Below, piece by piece: positions 8,066-19,565 of a stretch of DNA of 64,000 nucleotides (positions are counted from its first letter, which is position 1; every line of letters begins with the position of its first letter). The DNA is from Streptomyces sp. CC228A (lineage in GTDB: Bacteria; Actinomycetota; Actinomycetes; Streptomycetales; Streptomycetaceae): the NCBI RefSeq assembly GCF_021390935.1, contig NZ_JAJPUI010000011.1:124001-188000 (forward strand). Reading direction: 5' to 3'. The notes beneath the pieces were generated by a model. That model searched no databases. It saw only the letters and a program-made list of their open reading frames with translations, and was not told where the DNA came from. The translations under genes and the position numbers were made by a program.

Positions 8066-9052
8066 TCAGCCCCTGCGGGCTCCGTCACCGGCGTACTGCT
8101 GGTCCGCCTCCGGCGCCGGCACGCGCGCGTGCCGCCCGCGCCCGGCCGGGACGGCCACCGCGCGGGCCTTCACCCGGTGCTCCACCACCAGGACGGCGAC
8201 CACGACAAGGGCGCCGATCGCCGCGAGCCCGAACGTCAGGGCCACCTCGCCGCTCGGCGCGAGCAGCGTGCGGTCCTCCTCCTGCCACGGCCACAGGGCC
8301 CGCAGCGAGCCCGCCATGAGACCGGTCATGACCACCAGCGTGATGTGGTGGTAGTTCTCCAGCAGCCACTTCAGCAGCTTCACGAACAGCGCCAGACCGA
8401 TCACGCAGCCGAACGCGAACGCCCCGAGGTGGCCGAAGTCCCGCTCGTTGACCGCGTCGATGGTCGGCTCGTACAGGCCCAGCGTCAGCAGCAGGAAGGA
8501 GCCGGACACCCCCGGCAGGACCAGCGCGCAGATCGCCACGGCACCCGCCGCGGCGACGATCACCGGGTGCGTGGGCACCTGCGCGGGCGGCAGCCCCGTC
8601 AGCACGAAGGTCCCGGCGGCCACCGCCAGCCCCAGCACGTAGTCCAGCGGGCGCCAGCGCTGGCCCGAGCTGGCGTACGGCACGTACAGCGACGCCAGCA
8701 CCAGCCCGAAGAACACCGCGTACGCGTACTGCGGGTGCTCCTTGATCAGCGGGGCGAGCAGCCTGGCGGCCACCACCAGCGCCGCGCCCATGCCGATCAG
8801 CAGCGGGACGACGACCTGCCAGTCGACCTTCCCGGCCTCGGCGCGCGCCCTCGCCACGCCCTTCCCGCGGGGAAGGTCCGACGCGGCGATGCGCACCGCG
8901 CTCGTCAGATGGCCCGCACCGCCGATGAGCTTCTCGTACACGCCCGTGATCAGGGCGACGGTGCCGCCGCTGATGCCCGGAACGGCCTCGGCCGCCCCGA
9001 TGAGCGAGCCGCGGAACGCGTTGAACAGGTGGGGGCCGGCCAGCTTAGCCAT
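8066..9052 (-). CDS. DUF368 membrane protein, predicted polyprenyl-phosphate transporter (PopT type)
   Basis: A 328-residue integral membrane protein with about eight to ten hydrophobic segments. The family signature GSLIGAAEAVPGISGGTVAL is at the N-terminus and a second copy, LVLPGVSGSFLLLTLGLY, lies in the middle; such duplicated PG[IV]SG motifs are the hallmark of DUF368. ATG 9052 has GGGAGA upstream. DUF368 proteins were recently assigned as candidates for returning undecaprenyl phosphate across the membrane for cell-wall synthesis; that role here is by family. It is transcribed alone, away from the ThrE-type gene. Confidence 0.92.
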   Translation of the reverse strand: MAKLAGPHLFNAFRGSLIGAAEAVPGISGGTVALITGVYEKLIGGAGHLTSAVRIAASDLPRGKGVARARAEAGKVDWQVVVPLLIGMGAALVVAARLLAPLIKEHPQYAYAVFFGLVLASLYVPYASSGQRWRPLDYVLGLAVAAGTFVLTGLPPAQVPTHPVIVAAAGAVAICALVLPGVSGSFLLLTLGLYEPTIDAVNERDFGHLGAFAFGCVIGLALFVKLLKWLLENYHHITLVVMTGLMAGSLRALWPWQEEDRTLLAPSGEVALTFGLAAIGALVVVAVLVVEHRVKARAVAVPAGRGRHARVPAPEADQQYAGDGARRG

Positions 9053-9254
9053 GGTCTCCCGGTTTCGTAGCGGGACGGCGCAAGCGCGCACCGTCCTGGA
9101 GGCGGGTGGGGGTGGGTGGCAACCATCCTAGGAGGTCGACCTGTCGGCCCTCCCAGGCCCGTCGGCACCCCGGCCCGGCAGCCGCACCCCCACCGACACC
9201 CGCCGACACCCGCCGGGCGCCCACCCGCTCCCACGGCCACCCCGACCCCCGGCA

Positions 9255-9480
9255 CACACGGCCACCCCGGACCGCCGCAAGCCCACCGCGCCCACCCGCG
9301 CCCGCCGCCACCCCGGTCCGCCGGCAGCCGACCCGCGCCCGCGCCCACCCGCGCCCGCCGCCACCCCGGTCCGCCGGCAGCCGACCCGCGCCCGCGTCCA
9401 CCCGAACACGCGGCCACCCCGGTCCGTCGGCAGCCGACCCGCGCAGGCAGCCGACCCGCGCACGGCGGCCACCCCGGGCC
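9255..9480. repeat. About 53-bp tandem repeat, four to five degenerate copies
   Basis: The core CCACCCCGGTCCGCCGGCAG begins at 9308, 9361 and 9414 (period 53), with weaker copies at about 9262 and 9469. It fills most of the gap 9053-9517 upstream of the DUF368 gene and downstream of the ThrE-type gene. I see no gene in it. Confidence 0.85.
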
Positions 9481-9517
9481 GCCGGGCGCCCGCCCGCACC
9501 CGCGGCCGTGCCGTGTG

Positions 9518-11194
9518 TCAGAAGCCCCTTGTCCGCTTCGCCGCCCGGCGCGCCGCCGCCGACCCCGGCGCCCGCAGGAACATCCGCGCCAGCTCACCGC
9601 CCAGGTTCACACCGATCGCGATGGCCAGCGCCAGCGCGGCCGCCCGCGCCAGCGACGCGAAACCCGCGTCGATACGGTTCTGCGCAATGTTCAGCACGCC
9701 GTAGTACGTCGCCGAACCGGGCAGCAGCGGCCCGATCGCCGCCGTCACGTACGGCAGCGACGACGTGTGCTCGTAGCGCGCCCTCAACTGCCCGAAGAGC
9801 CCCACGAGCCCGGCCGCCACCGCCGTCGCCAGCACCGCCGACCCGTTCGCCGTCATCGCGATCGCGGCGAACACCACCCACGCCACCGCGCCGTTCAGCA
9901 TCGCGAACAGCACCGTGGACCGCTCCTGCTGGAGCAGCACCGCGAACGTCAGCGACAGCACCATCGCCGCCGCGATCTGCACCCCCGGCCGCTCCACCGG
10001 CGCGACCGTGCCCTCCGGGTTCAGCTTCGCGCCCAGATGCACCCCCACGTACAGCGCCGTCAGCACCCCCACCACGATCGCGACGAAGAAGTACGCGACC
10101 TCCAGCAGCCGCGCCGACGCCGTGATGTAGAAACCCGTCAGCCCGTCCTGCACCGCCGCCACGAGAGCCCGCCCCGGGATCAGCGCGAACAGCCCACCGG
10201 TGATCACCGCCGACGGCCGCAGGTCCCAGTGCAGCAGGCTCACCGCCACGCCCAGCGCCGCCGGCGGCACCGCCGCCACCGCGAACTGGTAGAACTCCGG
10301 CAGCCCGCGCCCCGCCGCCAGCCAGGCCAGCCGGTCGCCCAGCATCGCCCCGGCCGCCGCGATCAGGAACACCCACAGGCCGCCGCCCAGCAGCACCGAC
10401 GCCGCCCCGGCCAGACCGCCCGCCGCGGTCGTCAGCGCCCACCCGGGGTACGGGTGCCGGTTGCGGCGTATCAGCGCCAGCCGCCGGTACGCCTCCTCCA
10501 GCGTCACGTCGTGATCGGCGGCGCTGATGTCCGCGACCAGCTGGTAGACCGCGGTCAGCCGGGTGTAGTCCGTGCCCCGCCGCCGCACCGTCCGGCTCGC
10601 CGTCACCGGGTCGTCCACCAGCGACGGCTGGTGCGTGACCGACAGCAGCGTGAACGTCACCGTGGGCTCGCAGCGGTCCAAGCCGTACGCCTGGCAGATC
10701 GCGAACATCGCCGCTTCGACGTCCTCGGCGCCCTCACCGCCCGCCAGCAGCAGCTCCCCGATGCGCAGGGTCAGGTCCAGCACGCGCGGCACCGCGGGCC
10801 CGCTGCCCTCCTCCTGCCGCTGGATCGCCTCGGGCACCGGCCGGTCACCCACCGGCATCCGCAGCATCGTCCGCATCCGGTCCTGCCACGGCGCGTCCTT
10901 CGACAGCCGCACCGCGGGCCCGCCCTGCGCCGGCGTGTACGCCGGATGGGCCAGACGCGCGTCGAACGTGGCCGTCGTCCAGGTCGACGGCGGCGCGAAC
11001 GCCGACCTCTCCGGCTCGTCCGCCTGCTCGGTCAGCCCCTCCAGACCCTCCGGAAGGGCGAACTCCGACGTCGGATGGTCGTCCTCAGGCAACCCGGGGG
11101 CCTGCACCCCGGCAGGCGGCGTGAAGGCGCTGTGCGCCTCGTCCGACTGCGGCTTGCGGTCCTCCTCGTCACCGTGCGGCTGCTCCGCCACCAC
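9518..11194 (-). CDS. ThrE-type threonine/serine exporter family protein
   Basis: A 558-residue protein. The first 130 or so residues are a hydrophilic, Pro/Glu-rich cytoplasmic leader. Then comes the ThrE domain, first the soluble part with LRIGELLLAGGEGAEDVEAAM, then about ten membrane helices (two five-helix sets, DUF1212 and DUF3815 in one chain). The C-terminus is basic. The GTG start at 11194 is the first in the open frame. Homologues export threonine and serine by proton motive force; the substrate here is inferred. No operon partner is visible. Confidence 0.9.
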   Translation of the reverse strand: MVAEQPHGDEEDRKPQSDEAHSAFTPPAGVQAPGLPEDDHPTSEFALPEGLEGLTEQADEPERSAFAPPSTWTTATFDARLAHPAYTPAQGGPAVRLSKDAPWQDRMRTMLRMPVGDRPVPEAIQRQEEGSGPAVPRVLDLTLRIGELLLAGGEGAEDVEAAMFAICQAYGLDRCEPTVTFTLLSVTHQPSLVDDPVTASRTVRRRGTDYTRLTAVYQLVADISAADHDVTLEEAYRRLALIRRNRHPYPGWALTTAAGGLAGAASVLLGGGLWVFLIAAAGAMLGDRLAWLAAGRGLPEFYQFAVAAVPPAALGVAVSLLHWDLRPSAVITGGLFALIPGRALVAAVQDGLTGFYITASARLLEVAYFFVAIVVGVLTALYVGVHLGAKLNPEGTVAPVERPGVQIAAAMVLSLTFAVLLQQERSTVLFAMLNGAVAWVVFAAIAMTANGSAVLATAVAAGLVGLFGQLRARYEHTSSLPYVTAAIGPLLPGSATYYGVLNIAQNRIDAGFASLARAAALALAIAIGVNLGGELARMFLRAPGSAAARRAAKRTRGF

Positions 11195-11296
11195 TCGCGC
11201 CCTGCCCTCACTTCCGCTGCCCGTCCGGTCGCCCCCGTCCCCCTCGTATGCCCCCCGCCCCGCCCAGTATGGGCACGGAACCGCGCCGCAACGCGA

Positions 11297-11331
11297 GGCG
11301 GGCGGCGCACCTCACAGGTGCACCGCCCGCC
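11297..11331 (-). terminator. Terminator hairpin after ppa
   Basis: A 15-bp stem with one mismatched pair: GGCGGGCGGCGCACC (11297-11311) and GGTGCACCGCCCGCC (11317-11331), 5-base loop. It lies 22 bases beyond the ppa stop on the minus strand. No long T-run. Confidence 0.75.
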
Positions 11332-11352
11332 GCACGGACGAAGAGGACCGGC

Positions 11353-11847
11353 TCAGTGAGCGCTGCCCTGCGCCGCCAGGCGCTTCACGGACGCCTCGAT
11401 CTCGGCCTCGGCCTCGGCGCGGCCCACCCAGTTCGCGCCCTCGACCGACTTGCCGGGCTCCAGGTCCTTGTACACCTCGAAGAAGTGCTGGATCTCCAGG
11501 CGGTCGAACTCCGGCACGTTGTGGATGTCCTGCAGGTGGTCCATCCGCGGGTCGCCCGCCGGGACGCACAGCAGCTTGTCGTCGCCGCCGGCCTCGTCCG
11601 TCATGCGGAACATGCCGATGGCGCGGCACTTCACCAGCACGCCGGGGAAGGTCGGCTCGTCGAGGATGACGAGCGCGTCCAGCGGGTCGCCGTCCTCACC
11701 CAGGGTGCCCTCGACGAAGCCGTAGTCGGCCGGGTAGACCGTCGACGTGAACAGGTGGCGGTCGAGACGGATACGACCGGTCTCGTGGTCCACCTCGTAC
11801 TTGTTCCGCGAACCCTTCGGAATCTCGATGCAGACGTCGAACTCCAC
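11353..11847 (-). CDS. ppa: Inorganic pyrophosphatase
   Basis: A 164-residue family I soluble pyrophosphatase. It begins EFDVCIEIPKGSRNKYEVD and carries the metal-binding run YPADYGFVEGTLGEDGDPLDAL followed by DPRMDHLQDIHNVP. GTG 11847 is preferred because GGAGG lies 8 bases upstream; a TTG five codons earlier would overlap that site. It hydrolyses pyrophosphate and so drives polymer synthesis. It is divergent from dacB, the usual arrangement in Streptomyces. Confidence 0.96.
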   Translation of the reverse strand: MEFDVCIEIPKGSRNKYEVDHETGRIRLDRHLFTSTVYPADYGFVEGTLGEDGDPLDALVILDEPTFPGVLVKCRAIGMFRMTDEAGGDDKLLCVPAGDPRMDHLQDIHNVPEFDRLEIQHFFEVYKDLEPGKSVEGANWVGRAEAEAEIEASVKRLAAQGSAH

Positions 11848-11996
11848 GGGTGGCTCCTCCAAGGATCAGCACAGTGTCGGGTGACGGGACGGACGCGACC
11901 CGGCGCCGAAGGCACCGGCAGGTCGTGAGCGCGGCCCAGCTCGGTGGTTAAGTGTCCCTCACGCCACCACGTGCTCGCGAAAGGGGCTGGTCAGCC

Positions 11997-13482
11997 GTGC
12001 CGGAGCGGAAGGTCCTGCGCCTGACGGCGGGCTCCGCCGTCCTCGGACTGGTCCTGGCCGCCACGGCGGCCGGACTGGCCGGGCCCTGGGACGGGGGCCA
12101 GCGTACGGCCGAGCGGCTCCGCGCGGCCGCCCCCGCCCCCACAGGTGGCGCACATCACGGGCCCGCCTCGCCCTCCCCGGCACCCGCACCGCCCCGCCCC
12201 GCGCCGGCACCCGCCCCCAGCGCACCCCCGGTCCTCACCGCCCTCACCCCCTCACCGGGCCCGCCGCGCCCGCCGCGACCGCAACCCCCGGCGACGCGAC
12301 CGCAGCCCCCGACGCCGGCCTCGCCGCCGCCCTCGGCCCGCTGCTGCACGACCCGGGCCTCGGCCCCCTGCGCACCGCGTCCGTCGTCGACGCGACCACC
12401 GGCCGCCCGCTGTACGGCAGCGGCGACACCACCCCCATGACCCCCGCGTCGACCGTCAAGCTCGCCACCGCGGCCGCCGCCCTCGCCGCCCTCGGCCCCG
12501 ACCACCGGCTCACCACGACCGTCACCGCCGACCCCGCCCACCCCCGGCGCCTCACCCTCGTCGGCGGCGGCGACCCCACCCTGGACCGGACCCGCCTCAC
12601 CGCACTCGCCCGGGACACTGCCCGCGCCCTGCGCACCGCCCACCCGGACGGCACGAAAGCACCCGCGGCCGCCGCCCTCACCTACGACACCTCCCTCTTC
12701 CCCGGCCCCACCCGCCACCCCATCGGCGTCAACGCGAACCTCGCCCCCGTCACCGCGCTCATGACCAGCGCGGCCCGCCTCGACGGCTCCACCCACGGCC
12801 CCGCCCCCGCTCCGCCGACCCGGCAGGCGACACCGCCCGCGCCTTCGCCGCGCTGCTGCGCGCCCAAGGCGTCGCCCTCACCGGCACCCCCACCGCCGCC
12901 CGCAGCCCCGAAAACGCCACCACCCTGGCCCGCACCCGCTCCGCGCCGCTCTCCACCCTCGTCGAACGCACCCTCACCCACAGCGACAACGACCTCGCCG
13001 AAGCCCTCGCCCGGCACACCGCCCGCGCCACCGGCCACCCCGCCACCTTCACCGGCGCCGGCGCCGCCGTACGCGCCGAACTCGGACGGCTCGGCATCCC
13101 CCTCGACCACACCCGCATCACCGACGGCAGCGGCCTCGACCGCCGCACCCGCCTCACCGCCCGCCTCCTCACCACCCTCCTCGTACGCGCCGCCGACCCC
13201 CGCCACCCCGCCCTGCGCCCCGTCCTCACCGGCCTCCCCGTCGGCGGCTTCAGCGGCACCCTCAAGGAGCGCTACGCCCCCGACTCGCCCGCCGCCGGCC
13301 TCATCCGCGCCAAAACCGGCACCCTCACCGGCGTCAACACCCTCTCCGGCCTCGCCGCCACCGCCGACGGCCGCCTCCTGGCCTTCGCGTTCCTCGCCTC
13401 CGACACCCCCTCCCCCCACACCGCCCAACCCGCCCTCGACGCCCTCGCCACCGCCCTCACCGCACCCGCCCCGCGCGCGTAG
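11997..13482 (+). pseudogene. dacB: D-alanyl-D-alanine carboxypeptidase / PBP4 (dacB), split by two apparent frameshifts
   Basis: The protein reads in three successive frames. Part 1 from GTG 11997 has a membrane anchor (VLGLVLAATAAGLAG) and a long Pro/Ala linker. Part 2, from about 12251, contains the active-site SxxK (ASTVK). Part 3, from about 12808, holds SDNDLAE (SxN) and AKTGTLTG (KTG). Both shifts behave as one missing C, at the C-runs near 12247-12250 and 12804-12808. All catalytic motifs of a class C PBP4 are present and codon use stays normal, so sequence error is more likely than decay. If read through, the product trims or cleaves peptidoglycan peptides outside the membrane. It lies between ppa and the DUF2342 gene. 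Confidence 0.88.
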
Positions 13483-13554
13483 AACCCCCACCAGCCGTAC
13501 TCCGCCCGCCCGCGCGCCCTCACCGATGCGGCGCCGAGCACGTACGGTTGACGC

Positions 13555-14691
13555 ATGACGAGCATCGGTGGTGCCGCTTCTTACGGGATGGTCGACTGGA
13601 ACCTCGCCGTCGCGACCGCGACCCGCTTCGTACGCCCAGGACCCGAGGTCAGCCGCGACGAGGCCCGCCAGGTCGTCGCGGAGCTGCGGCGCCACGCCAA
13701 GGCGTCCGAGGAACACGTCCGCGGATTCACCCGCATGATCCCCGACGGCCACGAACCCGCCGACACCCCCGTCCTCGTCGTCGACCGCCCCGGCTGGATC
13801 CGCGCCAACGTCGCCGGCTTCCGGGAACTCCTCAAACCCCTCCTCGACAAAATGGCAGAACGCCGCTCCGGCACACCCGGCGGCGCCGTCGCCGGAGCCG
13901 TCGGCGGCAAGGTCACCGGCGTCGAACTCGGCATGCTGCTGTCCTTCCTCGCCTCCCGCGTCCTCGGCCAGTACGAGACCTTCGCCCCCGCCACCGGCGA
14001 ACTCCCCACCGGACCCGACGGGGCCGGCCGACTCCTCCTCGTCGCACCGAACATCGTCCACGTCGAGCGGGAGCTCGCCGTCGACCCCCACGACTTCCGC
14101 CTCTGGGTCAGCCTCCACGAAGAGACCCACCGCACCCAGTTCACCGGCGTGCCCTGGCTGCGCGACCACCTCCAAGGCGAGATCCAGTCCTTCCTCGGCG
14201 CCACCGACGTCGACCCGGCAACCGTGCTGGAACGCCTCCGCGAGGCCGCCCAGGCCCTCACCGGCGCCCGCCCAGAAGACGACGGCGACGACGGCGGCCG
14301 CTCCCTCGTCGACCTCGTCCAGAGCCCCGAGCAGCGCGAGATCCTCGGCCGCCTCACCGCGGTCATGTCCCTCCTCGAAGGCCACGCCGACTACGTGATG
14401 GACGGAGTGGGACCCCAGGTCGTGCCGTCCGTACTGGAGATCCGCGAGAAGTTCCAGCAGCGCCGCGCACGCGGCGCCTCACGCCTCGACCAGGCCCTGC
14501 GCAAGCTCCTCGGCCTCGACGCCAAACTCCGCCAGTACCGCGACGGCGAGCGCTTCGTCCGCGCGGTCGTCGAAGACGTCGGCATGGACGGCTTCAACCG
14601 CGTCTGGACCTCCCCGAACACCCTCCCCACCAAGGCGGAGATCGCCCGACCGGAGGACTGGATCACCCGCGTGCACCGCCGGGCGGACTGA
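13555..14691 (+). CDS. Zinc-dependent metalloprotease-like protein (DUF2342)
   Basis: A 378-residue protein with the metal motif HEETH at 188-192 and a downstream conserved LLEGHADYVMD, as in the DUF2342 family, often named F420-biosynthesis associated. It starts MTSIGGAASYGMVDWNLA. The position between dacB and tilS is conserved in actinobacteria. Family members are predicted zinc hydrolases; no substrate has been settled to my knowledge. Confidence 0.92.
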   Translation: MTSIGGAASYGMVDWNLAVATATRFVRPGPEVSRDEARQVVAELRRHAKASEEHVRGFTRMIPDGHEPADTPVLVVDRPGWIRANVAGFRELLKPLLDKMAERRSGTPGGAVAGAVGGKVTGVELGMLLSFLASRVLGQYETFAPATGELPTGPDGAGRLLLVAPNIVHVERELAVDPHDFRLWVSLHEETHRTQFTGVPWLRDHLQGEIQSFLGATDVDPATVLERLREAAQALTGARPEDDGDDGGRSLVDLVQSPEQREILGRLTAVMSLLEGHADYVMDGVGPQVVPSVLEIREKFQQRRARGASRLDQALRKLLGLDAKLRQYRDGERFVRAVVEDVGMDGFNRVWTSPNTLPTKAEIARPEDWITRVHRRAD

Positions 14692-14938
14692 CCACCCCCC
14701 CGGGGTGCCGACAACGAGCAGAATGTGGAGGGCCGGATTCCGATCCAGGACCGCAGAAACACCGCCAATCACCCATCCGAGGGACCCTGGGCGAAGGATA
14801 GGCGTGCGATCCTCGGGAAACGGCCCTGTTCTGTCACCATCGACGCACTCTGCGTGACGAAGTGAGTGACCGAACCCCCCGTTCCGACCGTTAAGACTCC
14901 GACCGAGGCACCCCCCAACTCCACGAAGGGCACCGGAC

Positions 14939-15949
14939 ATGGGTCCCCATCCTGCGGTCGCGGCGATACGCCTGGCGGTTCGCCGCGTACTCCACGACGT
15001 CCTCACCGAACACCCCACAGCCACCGGCGACGACCGACACCCCCTCGTCCTCGTCGCCTGCTCCGGCGGAGCCGACTCCATGGCCCTCGCCTCCGCCCTC
15101 GCCTTCGAGGCCCGCAAACTCGCCGTCCGCGCCGGCGGCATCACCGTCGACCACGGCCTCCAACCCGGCTCCGACCTCCGCGCCACCGAGGTCGCCTCCC
15201 GGCTCACCGCCCTGCGGCTCGACCCGGTCGAGGCCGTCACCGTCACCGTCGGCCGCCAAGGCGGACCCGAAGCCGCCGCCCGCGACGCCCGCTACGCCGC
15301 CCTCGACGAAGCCGCCGACCGCCTCGGCGCCGCCGCCGTCCTCCTCGGCCACACCCGCGACGACCAGGCCGAAACCGTCCTCCTCGGCCTCGCACGCGGC
15401 TCCGGCATCCGCTCCCTGTCCGGCATGGCCGCCGTCACAGGAACCGCCCGCCGCTACCGCCGCCCCTTCCTCCAGCTCGACCGGCAGACAGCCCGCAAAG
15501 CCTGCCTCGTACAGTCCCTCCCCGTCTGGGACGACCCCATGAACACCGACCCCGCCTACACCCGGTCCCGACTCCGCCACGAAGGCCTCCCCGCCCTCGA
15601 GAAGTCCCTCGGCAAAGGCGTCGTCGAAGCCCTCGCCCGCACCGCCCAACTCTGCCGCGACGACGCCGACGCCCTCGACACCTGGGCCGCCCAGGCCGAG
15701 ACGACCGTCCGGGACGAAGCAGGCCGCCTGGAGTGCGCCAAACTCCACGCCCTGCCCCCCGCCGTCCGCCGCCGCGTCCTGCGCCGCGCCGCCATCGCCG
15801 AAGGCGCCCCCGCCGGCTCACTCTTCGCCCGCCACGTCGAGGAACTCGACCGGCTCATCACCGCCTGGCGCGGCCAGGGAGCCATCAATCTGCCCGGCCG
15901 CGTCGTCGCACGCCGCCAGGGTGGCAGACTGGTCATCCGGCAAGGCTGA
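14939..15949 (+). CDS. tilS: tRNA(Ile)-lysidine synthase
   Basis: A 336-residue N-type ATP pyrophosphatase. The PP-loop SGGADS is at residues 42-47, followed by ITVDHGLQPGSD and LLGHTRDDQAETVLLGLARG, both diagnostic of TilS. It makes lysidine at the wobble base of the tRNA that reads AUA. ATG 14939 begins after GAAGGGCACCGGAC. The 247 bases before it hold no feature I can name. It overlaps no gene but the hpt start lies within 30 bases. Confidence 0.96.
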   Translation: MGPHPAVAAIRLAVRRVLHDVLTEHPTATGDDRHPLVLVACSGGADSMALASALAFEARKLAVRAGGITVDHGLQPGSDLRATEVASRLTALRLDPVEAVTVTVGRQGGPEAAARDARYAALDEAADRLGAAAVLLGHTRDDQAETVLLGLARGSGIRSLSGMAAVTGTARRYRRPFLQLDRQTARKACLVQSLPVWDDPMNTDPAYTRSRLRHEGLPALEKSLGKGVVEALARTAQLCRDDADALDTWAAQAETTVRDEAGRLECAKLHALPPAVRRRVLRRAAIAEGAPAGSLFARHVEELDRLITAWRGQGAINLPGRVVARRQGGRLVIRQG

Positions 15950-15977
15950 CCGAAGGCCGCCGCAGGCCGCAACGAAA

Positions 15978-16541
15978 GTGACCCGGGTGAACCAGAACGA
16001 CATGGGCGCCGACCTCGCGTCGGTGCTCATCACCAAGGAAGAGATCGACGCGAAGCTCGCCGAGCTGGCCGCCAAGATCGACGCCGAGTACGCCGGCAAG
16101 GACCTGCTCCTCGTCGGCGTCCTCAAGGGCGCCGTCATGGTGATGGCGGACCTGGCCCGCGCCCTGTCCACCCCCGTCACCATGGACTGGATGGCCGTCT
16201 CCTCGTACGGCGCCGGCACCCAGTCCTCCGGGGTCGTCCGGATCCTCAAGGACCTGGACACCGACATCAAGGGCAAGCACGTCCTGATCGTCGAGGACAT
16301 CATCGACTCCGGACTGACCCTGTCCTGGCTGCTCTCCAACCTCGGCTCGCGCGAGCCCGCCTCCCTCGAGGTCTGCACCCTGCTGCGCAAGCCCGAGGCG
16401 GCCAAGGTCGCCATCGACGTCCAGTGGATCGGCTTCGACATCCCCAACGAGTTCGTCGTCGGCTACGGACTGGACTACGCCGAGAAGTACCGCAACCTGC
16501 CGTTCGTCGGCACCCTGGCACCGCACGTCTACGGCGGCTGA
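15978..16541 (+). CDS. hpt: Hypoxanthine phosphoribosyltransferase
   Basis: About 187 residues with the phosphoribosyltransferase motif VLIVEDIIDSGLTLSW and the purine-binding stretch near FDIPNEFVVGYGLDYAEKYR. It salvages hypoxanthine and guanine to nucleotides with PRPP. The start is uncertain: GTG 15978 matches the N-terminus of relatives, while GTG 15987 has the better ribosome site (GAAAG). The order tilS-hpt-ftsH is conserved in Gram-positives. Confidence 0.95.
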   Translation: MTRVNQNDMGADLASVLITKEEIDAKLAELAAKIDAEYAGKDLLLVGVLKGAVMVMADLARALSTPVTMDWMAVSSYGAGTQSSGVVRILKDLDTDIKGKHVLIVEDIIDSGLTLSWLLSNLGSREPASLEVCTLLRKPEAAKVAIDVQWIGFDIPNEFVVGYGLDYAEKYRNLPFVGTLAPHVYGG

Positions 16542-16574
16542 CACACGGTGCGGCACCCCCGCGGACCCGGCACC

Positions 16575-16599
16575 GCCCGCGGCCCCGCCGGCCGCGGGC
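16575..16599 (+). terminator. GC-rich hairpin after hpt
   Basis: GCCCGCGGCC (16575-16584) pairs with GGCCGCGGGC (16590-16599), 5-base loop, 33 bases beyond the hpt stop. It lacks a T-run, so it may slow or end transcription before ftsH. Confidence 0.55.
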
Positions 16600-16783
16600 C
16601 CACCGGGAACCCTGACCGCACCCCCGGCGTTGGACCAGGGGAAAGCATCCATGACGGCCGCGCTGGGGTACCGTCCGAAGAACAGCTATCCCCCACACCA
16701 GTGCTGAACCTGACAGCACCGCTTACTCTCACAGCAGCATTTACCTACGGGCAGGAGGGACGGGGCGGCATCGCTCCGTATGG

Positions 16784-18820
<2,037 letters not shown>

Positions 18821-18845
18821 CCTCGCAAGCCGCGACCCGGAATGG

Positions 18846-18886
18846 ATGCCGCGCACCCCAGGTTCTAGCCTGTGGGGGCGCGGCAT
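18846..18886 (+). terminator. Hairpin between ftsH and folE
   Basis: ATGCCGCGC (18846-18854) pairs with GCGCGGCAT (18878-18886), and inside this CCCC pairs with GGGG after one bulged A. It ends 44 bases before the folE start. It could be the ftsH terminator or an attenuator for folE; no T-run is present. Confidence 0.6.
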
Positions 18887-18930
18887 TCCTGCACTCCCAG
18901 GCACTTCATGCAAGACGGAACGAGGCACAC

Positions 18931-19536
18931 ATGACCGACCCGGTGACGCTGGACGGCGACGGCACGATCGGCGAGTACGACGAGAAGCGCGTCGAGAATG
19001 CCGTACGCGAACTGCTCATCGCGGTCGGAGAAGACCCCGACCGCGAGGGCCTGCGGGAAACGCCCGCGCGCGTGGCGCGGGCATATCGGGAGCTTTTCGC
19101 GGGGCTTTGGCAGAAGCCTGAGGAAGTTCTGACCACGACATTTGATATCGGGCATGATGAAATGGTGCTCGTCAAGGACATTGACGTCACAGCGACCTGT
19201 GAGCATCATCTCCTACCATTCCATGGTGTAGCTCACATTGGTTATATCCCGGCCGAATCGGGCAAAATTACCGGACTGTCGAAGCTGGCCCGTCTGGTCG
19301 ATGTCTTCGCCCGGCGGCCGCAGGTGCAGGAGCGGCTGACGACGCAGATCGCCGATTCCCTGATGGAAATCCTGGAAGCGCGCGGCGCCATCGTCGTGAT
19401 CGAGGCCGAGCACATGTGCATGTCGCTGAGGGGCGTCCGCAAGCCGGGGGCGAAGACGACGACGTCCGCAGTGCGCGGACAGTTGCGGGATTCTACGACG
19501 CGCGCCGAGGCGATGTCTCTGATACTGGCCAGATAG
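18931..19536 (+). CDS. folE: GTP cyclohydrolase I (with a codon-atypical central segment)
   Basis: A 201-residue enzyme that opens GTP to dihydroneopterin triphosphate, the first step of folate synthesis. Zinc ligands are Cys90 and His93 in TCEHHLLPFHG and Cys163 in HMCMSLRGV; the family motif GLSKLARLV follows. ATG 18931 is preceded by GGAACGAGG. Codons 51-116 (19081-19278) are odd: 31 of 66 end in A or T, against 6 of the first 50. The amino acids there are normal, so the DNA but not the protein departs from the genome. A homing endonuclease gene starts 83 bases downstream. The rest of the folate genes run in the opposite direction from 25.5 kb. Confidence 0.97.
   Translation: MTDPVTLDGDGTIGEYDEKRVENAVRELLIAVGEDPDREGLRETPARVARAYRELFAGLWQKPEEVLTTTFDIGHDEMVLVKDIDVTATCEHHLLPFHGVAHIGYIPAESGKITGLSKLARLVDVFARRPQVQERLTTQIADSLMEILEARGAIVVIEAEHMCMSLRGVRKPGAKTTTSAVRGQLRDSTTRAEAMSLILAR
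19081..19278 (+). other. Recoded or introgressed segment inside folE
   Basis: Sixty-six codons covering the zinc and substrate site use many codons that are rare here (CTT, GTT, ATT, GAT, CAT, CTA, GTA, AAA). The change begins abruptly after CGG 19080 and fades after 19280. The encoded residues remain the conserved FolE ones. See the finding on the neighbouring endonuclease. Confidence 0.85.
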
Positions 19537-19565
19537 GCAGGTAAAAGGGCCGCTTGTTGCCGGTG

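Noticed and set aside
9101..9517. CRISPR array in the 53-bp repeat region
   Set aside because: The units are contiguous and degenerate, with no constant repeat separated by unique spacers and no cas genes.
12145..13482. Reading the 12.1-13.5 kb frame as one intact protein from an ATG at 12145
   Set aside because: Its first half is Pro/Arg/His shadow sequence; the penicillin-binding motifs only line up when the three frames of dacB are joined.
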